DNA of 10,573 bases. Origin: Methanosarcinales archaeon (GTDB lineage: Archaea > Halobacteriota > Methanosarcinia > Methanosarcinales > Methanogasteraceae). Shown here one piece after another: positions 6,026-10,573 of this stretch; position 1 is the first letter of the stretch, and the number at the start of each line of letters is the position of its first letter. Where the stretch lies: the NCBI GenBank assembly GCA_030640725.1, contig DAOWIV010000129.1, positions 1 to 10,573 on the forward strand. Direction: 5' to 3'. Made by a program: the position numbers and the translations under genes. The notes below the pieces were generated by a model. The model saw only the letters and a list, made by a program, of their open reading frames with translations, was not told where the DNA came from and did not search any database.

Positions 6026-6098
6026 GAATTGCCAAAGAACCAAGAACGATGGTAGTGTGTTGCAGGGGGTCTGCCAACTCTGCTCTCTTGGCAAATTC
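6026..6098. repeat. Inverted repeat in the convergent pdxS/spoIIM junction
   Basis: GAATTGCCAA (6026-6035) pairs with TTGGCAAATTC (6088-6098) apart from one extra A, with 52 bases between. The right arm begins directly after the stop of the SpoIIM-like gene. A small hairpin GTATC-ACA-GATAC sits just to the left (6011-6023). The 220 bases between the two stops hold no gene I can support. A bidirectional termination or mRNA-protecting structure is possible. Confidence 0.4.
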
Positions 6099-6707
6099 TT
6101 ATCCACAGACTATATGTCGTATGACCGGGGTGATAAACGTCTCGATCAGAGCTGCGATGAACAGAAGTGGAAGAATCCACCGCAAATAAAAGCGTACCGA
6201 CCATTTGATCTCGGATATTATGTCTTTGCTGGAAATAGTCCCTTTCATCCTCAAAAAAGCCATCATTCCGAGCCGAGTTCCGAGAGCTGCGCTTACAATG
6301 ATCATCGGGAGTTCGATAATGCCGTGCGGCAGGATCCCTGCCACCACAGACATATAACCTGATGTGCGTGCTTCCTCGCAGATCACGATGCCAATAATCC
6401 ATCCGTTGTATGCGACAAATCCAACCGGAACAACGATCAGCAGCCCGAATATTATCGCAAGCAGGGCTTTGATTGCATTATTCAGGAATATGACAAGGAA
6501 GATCTGGAGCAAGCTTAGATCCATGAGCCATCCGAATTCAGCGCTGAGTTCCTCCACAAACCTCGCGGATTCGGTTGGATTCATGACTGCATACCCGTAG
6601 CCTGCTATCAGCGAGGCTACAAAGATCAGTGTGATTGCTGCCACGTATTTCCCGTGCGTTCCATATCCCCCATATTTCCCATATTCTCCCGATGAGTTCA
6701 ATTGCAT
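6099..6707 (-). CDS. SpoIIM-like (DUF95) membrane protein
   Basis: A 202-residue multi-pass membrane protein. After a soluble Gly/Tyr-rich start (EYGKYGGYGTHGKY, 8-21) come helices at about 22-41, 66-98, 100-112, 118-142 and 174-196. The segment GILPHGIIELPMIIVSAALG (124-143) is the hallmark of the stage II sporulation protein M family; in Bacillus SpoIIM works with SpoIID/P in septal peptidoglycan removal, but archaea do not sporulate or have such a wall, and archaeal members are of unknown function. ATG 6707 shares one base with the DUF63 stop (TGATG); GTG 6710 is the alternative. The overlap indicates translational coupling and probably a shared membrane role. Confidence 0.88.
   Translation of the reverse strand: MQLNSSGEYGKYGGYGTHGKYVAAITLIFVASLIAGYGYAVMNPTESARFVEELSAEFGWLMDLSLLQIFLVIFLNNAIKALLAIIFGLLIVVPVGFVAYNGWIIGIVICEEARTSGYMSVVAGILPHGIIELPMIIVSAALGTRLGMMAFLRMKGTISSKDIISEIKWSVRFYLRWILPLLFIAALIETFITPVIRHIVCG
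6661..6687. repeat. Tandem 9-base repeat in the SpoIIM-like gene
   Basis: Three units beginning CCATAT (CCATATCCC, CCATATTTC, CCATATTCT) encode the repeating Gly/Tyr pattern at the N-terminus of the SpoIIM-like protein. The units stay in frame. Confidence 0.6.
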
Positions 6708-7525
6708 CACACCCCGAATAGAATGCTCAACGTGTTTCTACAGGCAGGAGATAGCCCGAGCACAAGGATCGTGAGTTTCAGCAGATCACGGAGTCCATCG
6801 TCGTCGAAATCGCTGTCGACCAGGTAGAGCAGAGGTATGAAGACAAGCAGTTTGAGCGGATACATCACCGCGCCCGTGCCTGTGATGCCGATCAGGTAAT
6901 TCTCCACGACATGCTTGCCGTGATAGTTGAGCAGATCGATGCCGACAGTGGTTGAGGATGCGTCAAAGAGATGCGCCCCAAGGATTGCGATGTTGAATCT
7001 GCCTGACAGGAACCTGATATTCATGCGCCGGGCAGAGAGATAGATCGCTGCCGTGATCAGGGCGGTGAGCGCAACGATCAACGATGCTTCCGCCGGATTT
7101 GCGATGCCTTCGCACCACAGCAGCGCACAGATGTTTACGGCAGCAAGGAATAGCCCGACGCCGGAGAATGCAACGTGGTACCGTTCATGATATATCCGGA
7201 GCGATACGGCAAGTGATATTACGGTCACAAAAAATACAACGAAATATATAACCGGCGTCACGAACAGATGCTCGAGCGGTGGGGCAAACATATCGGCGTC
7301 CTCAAGTACGCGGAGACTTGATCCGAAGAGCACGTAGCACACAACCCCGATGACGAAACGTCGGTCGATTACGATGTTAAGATGCCGGAGCACCTTCTGC
7401 ACGCCAAAGATGCAGACGCCGAGCACCAGCGCCCATGTGATGGTGTTTACTATGTTGTAGCCCGCATCATTCAGGAACGGATTTATATAATATTTGTATA
7501 CAATATCTCTGATCTCTGATTGCAT
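6707..7525 (-). CDS. DUF63 family membrane protein
   Basis: A 272-residue integral membrane protein with about seven hydrophobic segments, from the archaeal DUF63 family of unknown function. Features that match the family: YNIVNTITWALVLG near 23-36, SSLRVLED near the second helix, TPVIYF, the HLFDASSTTVG segment, PLKLL, and the ending LSPACRNTLSILFG (family consensus is a Pro/Arg-containing turn before the last helix). ATG 7525 is preferred over the upstream ATG 7576: it starts at MQSEIRD as homologs do, has no Shine-Dalgarno site, but a TATATATT box lies 16-24 bases upstream, so the mRNA may begin at or very near the ATG. Its stop overlaps the SpoIIM-like start. Confidence 0.9.
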   Translation of the reverse strand: MQSEIRDIVYKYYINPFLNDAGYNIVNTITWALVLGVCIFGVQKVLRHLNIVIDRRFVIGVVCYVLFGSSLRVLEDADMFAPPLEHLFVTPVIYFVVFFVTVISLAVSLRIYHERYHVAFSGVGLFLAAVNICALLWCEGIANPAEASLIVALTALITAAIYLSARRMNIRFLSGRFNIAILGAHLFDASSTTVGIDLLNYHGKHVVENYLIGITGTGAVMYPLKLLVFIPLLYLVDSDFDDDGLRDLLKLTILVLGLSPACRNTLSILFGV

Positions 7526-7540
7526 GGTGCTTGTTCTCTT

Positions 7541-7549
7541 GAATATATA
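7541..7549 (-). promoter_or_regulatory. TATA box for a leaderless DUF63 mRNA
   Basis: Read on the minus strand, CTATATATTC sits about 20-25 bases before ATG 7525. Archaeal transcription starts about 25 bases downstream of the box centre, which falls on or next to the ATG; this fits the lack of an RBS. Confidence 0.5.
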
Positions 7550-7615
7550 GTCGTATGGATGTGTGCAGACATGCATGAATGTATGTGTTGCCTCACATGT
7601 CTCGATTTCAGGTCA

Positions 7616-7654
7616 AGACTTTAATACTTGGTGATCACATCAATCAAAAGGTGA
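7616..7654 (+). promoter_or_regulatory. Promoter and RBS of the UPF0179 gene
   Basis: CTTTAATAC near 7618-7626 is a plausible weak TATA element, about 25 bases before a start that would leave a short leader. AGGTGA at 7649-7654 is a strong RBS seven bases before ATG 7661. The spacer is divergent with the DUF63 gene. Confidence 0.4.
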
Positions 7655-7660
7655 AAAACA

Positions 7661-8110
7661 ATGGAACTTAACACTACTATCACGCTTATAGGGGTGCGCC
7701 TTGCAAAGATCGGAACCGAATTTATATACAAAGGTCCCGCTTCGGAATGCGAGGAATGCAGATTCAAGAACAGTTGCATGAACCTATTAAACGGAAGAAA
7801 ATACCGGATCGTAAACATCAGAACCACGACCACGCACAACTGTCAGGTGCATGATGGGGGCGTGCAAGCCGTAGAGGTTGTGGAATCCCCGACCATTTCC
7901 GCAATCGAATCAAAAAAAGCATTTGAAGGTTCAAAGGTTGTTTTCGAACCCCCGTCGTGTGATAAAAACGAATGTGATATGTATGACCTGTGCCACCCGA
8001 TCGGGCTGGAATTCGGCGATAAATGCACAATCTCCGCCATAATCGGGAACGCGCCTGACGATTGCATGAAAGGGCTGTCACTCAAGTTAGTTGAATTGAA
8101 ACACGCCTGA
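7661..8110 (+). CDS. UPF0179 family Cys-rich protein
   Basis: A 149-residue soluble protein of the archaeal UPF0179 family, function unknown. The N-terminus MELNTTITLIGVRLAKIGTEF, the CEECRFKNSC cluster (C30, C33, C39), HNC (C61), and the CDKNECDMYDLCHP cluster (C100, C105, C111) match what I know of the family; C122 and C135 are further cysteines. Nine cysteines in two clusters suggest a bound metal or Fe-S cluster, which is inference. The length is normal. A strong AGGTGA site precedes the ATG. It is transcribed alone; the next 400 bases are non-coding and carry an insertion-sequence remnant. Confidence 0.9.
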   Translation: MELNTTITLIGVRLAKIGTEFIYKGPASECEECRFKNSCMNLLNGRKYRIVNIRTTTTHNCQVHDGGVQAVEVVESPTISAIESKKAFEGSKVVFEPPSCDKNECDMYDLCHPIGLEFGDKCTISAIIGNAPDDCMKGLSLKLVELKHA

Positions 8111-8374
8111 AACTCGCGTTCTGGGGCGCGGATTTGTGGGAAAGCTGGCGATCTGCGGAAAATAAAACTTTTAGACACTGATTACGCCTATCCAATCGTA
8201 CCAATGTTTGCATGATTGGCATCATATTTTTCAACCGCCAGAAGAAACTCTCATGACCCATCGGGACACCATGAGCATGAAAATGTAGCCCGGTTGTGGC
8301 ACGAATGTTTATGAGCTCCACCCACACTTCCATCAGTGAGGTGAGTAATATAGGTCGATTAATTTATGGCGGTT
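8111..8374. other. Intergenic region left of the IS110 remnant
   Basis: No gene supported. An 83-codon open frame on the minus strand (8082-8333) overlaps the UPF0179 end and shows no motif or RBS. A hairpin CTCATG-N14-CATGAG lies at 8250-8275. CAACCGCCAGAAGAAAC at 8232-8248 resembles CAACCCCGCAGAAGAAAC at 8393-8410, so a diverged second copy of the element's left end may be here. Confidence 0.45.
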
Positions 8375-8515
8375 CATGCAACTTGTTGCATGCAACCCCG
8401 CAGAAGAAACGGACCTCGGCAACCATTTAGTACCCATGAATGTTGCCTCTTTCGGGGGCACGTGTGCCAAACTTACAATATCTAAGGTTGCCACGCCCTA
8501 TCTCAAGGGAGGGGT
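8375..8515 (+). ncRNA. Possible fossil of an IS110 bridge RNA
   Basis: Position and structure are the only evidence: three consecutive hairpins in the non-coding left end, directly before the transposase start. The GTTGCC/GGCAAC words recur (8418-8424, 8442-8447, 8487-8492), giving alternative pairings. The remnant transposase is dead, so the RNA, if ever made, is unlikely to function now unless used in trans. Confidence 0.22.
8385..8396. repeat. 12-base perfect palindrome with a repeated CATGCAAC word
   Basis: GTTGCATGCAAC equals its own reverse complement. CATGCAAC occurs at 8375-8382 and 8389-8396 in direct orientation, and the first copy also pairs with GTTGCATG at 8385-8392. Confidence 0.75.
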
Positions 8516-8518
8516 AAC

Positions 8519-8690
8519 ATGCAATCAATCCTGAAGAGCTGTTGTGGACTTAATGTCCATAAGTCGATGGTCATGGCGTGTACCCGCGCACGGACCACGG
8601 GATAAGACACCGATTTTCAAGATCAGGAAGTTTTCTACGATGACCAATGATCTTCGAAGCTTAAGTGAGTGGACGGCAGAATACGGCGTT
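8519..8690 (+). pseudogene. IS110-family transposase, frameshifted and truncated
   Basis: From ATG 8519, after a strong GGGAGGGG site, the reading MQSILKSCCGLNVHKSMVMAC matches the IS110 N-terminus (CGLDVHK...M.ACI); the frame then stops at TAA 8603-8605. One frame over, KIRKFSTMTNDLRSLSEW..EYGV (about 8618-8690) matches the next part (EIRxFxTMTxDLxxLxxWL..xGV). So a frameshift lies between about 8585 and 8618. The protein should continue with the AMESTG motif carrying the second acidic residue, but similarity ends at 8690; the E, D, D residues and the Ser-containing C-terminal domain are gone. The first catalytic Asp of the DEDD set is also changed: GLNVHK instead of GLDVHK (N12), a GAT to AAT change. 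This copy cannot transpose. Confidence 0.8.
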
Positions 8691-8741
8691 AATGCCCCGC
8701 CCGACCCGCGATGTGTGGCGACCACGGATGGCGGATGCGGT

Positions 8742-9314
8742 TTATGCCCGCCCCCGCGACTCCCCGCACACAATACCTGTTGCGATCAGGTGCGCAACCC
8801 GAAGCGGCTCAGGGATGTGGCTGTGAGTCGTTGAGATCTGCACGATCTTAGCTGCATCCTCCGTCGAGATTCCTGCGCACTGAATGCAGAGCGACCCCTC
8901 CGGCATATCGACTTTGGTGATCGTGCCAGCGTTCATGATTGCTTGCCACCGCTTCTCAAAGTCAGGAAGATTTCGCAGCGCGTCCCTGATCCTTCCTATG
9001 TCAGGTGCAGTCCGCATCACAACGATTACCGGCAGTCCGGTTCTGCTGTGCAGTTCTTTTATATCAATCACGTTAAACCCGCCATAAGTCACGCCATCGA
9101 GCATGATCACACGGATCTGCGGGTAATGTCTGGTTCCGGTCACCATCTCTGCGATTACATCAGTCCCGTCCAGCCCGTCCCTCACAAGCTCTGATCTGAG
9201 TACGCCGTCGAGCCATTCCCCTGCTCGGAAGATCACTCCTACGATCATGATGCGATCAGCGATCAGAGCCGAATCGTCGATCGCAAGTATCCGGATCTCT
9301 GGTTTGATGTGCAC
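8742..9314 (-). CDS. DUF99 family protein (endonuclease V-like fold)
   Basis: A 190-residue soluble protein of archaeal DUF99. Family features: the start KPEIRILAIDDSALI, VGVIFRAGEWLDGVL, MLDGVTYGGFNVIDI, LPVIVVMRT, and the ending EPLRVAHLIATGIVCGESRGRA. The fold is related to endonuclease V (RNase H-like), with Asp residues of the first motif (ILAIDDS) kept, but nuclease activity of this family is not established to my knowledge. GTG 9314 is used as start: AGGTGA within the moaC end lies ten bases upstream and the gene begins two bases after the moaC stop. Its 3' end is intact although the IS remnant lies only ~50 bases beyond. Confidence 0.9.
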   Translation of the reverse strand: MHIKPEIRILAIDDSALIADRIMIVGVIFRAGEWLDGVLRSELVRDGLDGTDVIAEMVTGTRHYPQIRVIMLDGVTYGGFNVIDIKELHSRTGLPVIVVMRTAPDIGRIRDALRNLPDFEKRWQAIMNAGTITKVDMPEGSLCIQCAGISTEDAAKIVQISTTHSHIPEPLRVAHLIATGIVCGESRGRA

Positions 9315-9316
9315 GG

Positions 9317-9847
9317 CTAATATTTCACCTTCTCAAGAACCCTGATCCTCGAAATCTCAGTATCCGGATAGTTTCCGCTCTCATCCTTCTCCGCGGACTT
9401 GACCATGTCCCAGATCGTGAGAAGTGCAACGCTCACGCCGCAGAGCGCCTCCATCTCAACGCCGGTGCGCCCGACGGACGAAACCGTGACCACGGCAGTG
9501 ATCGCGTTCGTAACCTCCTGCCCGTCTGTATCTCCCCCGCCCACAACCTCAAAATCGACATCGATGCCGGTGATCGGGATCTGGTGGCACATCGGAATGA
9601 TGCGCGAGGTCTCTTTGATCGCCGTGATTGCGGCAACCCGTGCTGTTGCAAGCACATTTCCCTTCTCGACGCTGCCCGCCTGTATCGCGGCGATCGTCTC
9701 CCGCCTGAGCTTGATTCTGCCGGTTGCGACAGCCCGCCTGCGGATCACGTCTTTTTCGCTGATGTCAACCATCGCAGCGTGATCGTCCCTGATGTGAGTG
9801 AATGTTATCTCGCCCATGATGTGGTGAAACTTGCTCGACTCTGGCAT
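9317..9847 (-). CDS. moaC: Cyclic pyranopterin monophosphate synthase MoaC
   Basis: Converts the 3',8-cyclo-GTP made by MoaA into cyclic pyranopterin monophosphate, the first stable intermediate of molybdopterin (molybdenum or tungsten cofactor) synthesis; cytoplasmic hexamer. The 176 residues cover the full family: MVDISEKD (26-33), R-rich helix with AVATGRIKL, IPMCHQIPIT (84-93) with the active-site His, SSVGRTGVEMEALCGVSVALLTI (123-145, here split by family-conserved Gly and Glu residues) and WDMVKSAEK (146-154) with the catalytic D147 and K150. ATG 9847 is chosen because GGAAAG is five bases upstream; ATG 9817 (MGEITFTHI) is nearer the conserved domain start but has no RBS, and the 17-residue extension up to 9898 lacks support. 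Operon with the DUF99 gene. Confidence 0.96.
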   Translation of the reverse strand: MPESSKFHHIMGEITFTHIRDDHAAMVDISEKDVIRRRAVATGRIKLRRETIAAIQAGSVEKGNVLATARVAAITAIKETSRIIPMCHQIPITGIDVDFEVVGGGDTDGQEVTNAITAVVTVSSVGRTGVEMEALCGVSVALLTIWDMVKSAEKDESGNYPDTEISRIRVLEKVKY

Positions 9848-10029
9848 AAGGCTTTCCGGCGCATAAAAGCGGCGTTTTATCGTTTTTGGGTTACACAAAA
9901 AAACACCCGCAATCTGCGAAAGTCGGTCTCGGTGGCTGCGCCACGTGCTCTCGCAGACCGGTATCCGGTATCGCTTTTAGGGATTGTGAAACCCGCGGTT
10001 AAACCCACCGAAAAGCCGTATTAGCCACC
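9848..10029. other. Spacer between the HerA-type gene and moaC
   Basis: No gene. It contains an inverted repeat TCTGCGA (9913-9919) / TCGCAGA (9951-9957) enclosing a tight hairpin GTGGC-TGC-GCCAC (9932-9944), which may terminate the HerA-type transcript. CCGGTAT is repeated in tandem at 9958-9971. AT-rich words on the minus strand (CTTTTATGC near 9864-9872 and GATAAAACG near 9877-9885) are candidate TATA elements for moaC. Confidence 0.45.
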
Positions 10030-10573
10030 TCACACCCCGATATCCAGATCAGGCGACTCAAGGATCACTCCGTCCCCTCCGCGCCCCCCAAAACGCCCGG
10101 GCGCCGACATCCGCACCCAGATCAACGGCGCATCCTTGCTTGCGCCCCTGTCACGCCCGTACCTCTGCCTGATCCGAACGATCGTCGGCGTGTTGATGCC
10201 AACGCCTGATACGATCGCATGTCCCTTTGCAAGTGCTGGCAGCTCTGACACGATATCCCGGCTCACAGACTCGATGCTTCGACCGATCTGCTCCTGATCC
10301 GCGGGATTGATGATCCGCATCGTAATCTGGGTCATGCACTGGGAGAGCGAGTCAGAATCGAGCTTACTTGGACGCTGCGAGACCATGCAGATCCCGACGC
10401 CGAACTTCCTGCCCTCAGAGAGGATCGTCTTGATGATCGGCTTTGATTTCGCGACTCCCCCGCCGTCCGCACCCTGCGGCGCAAACCGGTGCGCCTCCTC
10501 AAGAATCACGAATACCGGGTACGGCAGGTATTTGCCCGGCGTATCACTCGTATACGTTCCGTTTTCCGTCTTC
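10030..10573 (-). CDS. HerA/DUF87-type hexameric ATPase, C-terminal part
   Basis: The gene enters from the right edge, so the N-terminus and Walker A are outside. Visible are Walker B, VFVILEEAHRFAP, followed by the HerA sequence series: KTILSEGRKFGVGICMVSQRPSKLD with the sensor Gln-Arg, LSQCMTQITMRIINPADQ, and a C-terminal tail with GHAIVSG. In archaea HerA is a DNA translocase that works with the nuclease NurA in end resection; related DUF87 ATPases have other roles. The Gly-rich end APGRFGGRGGDGV before the stop is unusual in composition. No nurA, mre11 or rad50 lies on the visible side, so assignment to the recombination HerA versus a paralog stays open. Confidence 0.88.
   Translation of the reverse strand, partial: KTENGTYTSDTPGKYLPYPVFVILEEAHRFAPQGADGGGVAKSKPIIKTILSEGRKFGVGICMVSQRPSKLDSDSLSQCMTQITMRIINPADQEQIGRSIESVSRDIVSELPALAKGHAIVSGVGINTPTIVRIRQRYGRDRGASKDAPLIWVRMSAPGRFGGRGGDGVILESPDLDIGV

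Larger units (their letters stand above)
8375..8690 (+). mobile_element. Remnant of an IS110-family insertion sequence (left end)
   Basis: The fragment combines the first ~55 codons of an IS110-type DEDD transposase with about 145 bases of structured sequence upstream. IS110 elements carry a long non-coding left end that, in the IS110 group, encodes the bridge RNA guiding target and donor choice. The upstream stretch here contains CATGCAAC-TT-GTTGCATG (8375-8392), the overlapping palindrome GTTGCATGCAAC (8385-8396), the hairpin GGCAAC-N18-GTTGCC (8418-8447) and GGCAC-GT-GTGCC (8457-8468). The left boundary is a guess; the right end is truncation, about 50 bases before the DUF99 stop. No terminal inverted repeats are expected in this family and none were seen. 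Confidence 0.6.

Noticed and set aside
8082..8333. 83-codon minus-strand frame between UPF0179 and the IS remnant
   Set aside because: No RBS or motif, and it overlaps the UPF0179 end antisense.
8711..8745. Possible further transposase homology (GCGATG..ACCACGG..TGGCGG resembling the AMESTG coding region)
   Set aside because: Needs several gaps and substitutions in 35 bases and overlaps the intact DUF99 end; too weak to claim.
8544..8834. 96-codon plus-strand frame as an independent gene
   Set aside because: Only its middle matches, and that match is the frameshifted continuation of the IS110 transposase; its 3' part is antisense to DUF99.
1..10573. CRISPR array or tRNA gene
   Set aside because: No regularly spaced direct repeats of suitable length and no cloverleaf with a T-loop signature were found on either strand by eye.

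Overview
The window looks like a chromosomal segment of a methanogen-lineage euryarchaeon (Halobacteriota; an anaerobic methane- or alkane-oxidising relative of the Methanosarcinales is a fair guess, not proven). The reasons are archaeal-only or archaeal-enriched families (RibL FAD synthase, UPF0179, DUF63, DUF99, a HerA-type ATPase), TATA-box promoters, short GGTGA/GAGG ribosome binding sites, and a receiver domain that continues into a linker sequence I associate with methanoarchaeal sensory fusion proteins. No tRNA, rRNA or CRISPR array was seen.

Layout. 1-579 (minus): 5' part of a response-regulator gene that runs off the left edge, preceded by a small ORF whose stop overlaps its GTG. 582-1462: about 880 bases without a convincing gene, containing a hairpin-like inverted repeat. 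1463-1864 (plus): a Cys-rich exported or membrane-anchored orphan. 3952-1941 (minus): a tight three-gene unit made of a large protein with a ribbon-helix-helix-like N-terminus, a 27-residue membrane peptide missed by length cut-offs, and a Nudix-TrmO/TsaA fusion whose ATG overlaps the peptide's stop. 4173-4610 (plus): FAD synthase RibL. 4757-5878 (plus): a small CxxC protein followed by PdxS of the DXP-independent vitamin B6 pathway, behind a TATA box embedded in a perfect 16-base palindrome.

7525-6099 (minus): a DUF63 membrane protein overlapping a SpoIIM-type (DUF95) membrane protein, probably from a leaderless mRNA. 7661-8110 (plus): Cys-rich UPF0179 protein. 8111-8741: the scar of an IS110-family insertion sequence. 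It holds a palindrome-rich stretch where such elements encode their bridge RNA, then the first ~55 codons of a DEDD transposase that is frameshifted, truncated and has its first catalytic Asp changed to Asn. 9847-8742 (minus): moaC (molybdenum/tungsten cofactor) and a DUF99 gene 2 bases apart. 10573-10030 (minus): C-terminal part of a HerA/DUF87 ATPase that enters from the right edge.

Most of the window is cofactor housekeeping (FAD, PLP, molybdopterin) plus conserved but uncharacterised archaeal families. The best leads are the decayed IS110 end with its possible bridge-RNA fossil, the Nudix-TrmO fusion with its coupled micro-membrane peptide, and the palindromic TATA box of the pdxS operon.
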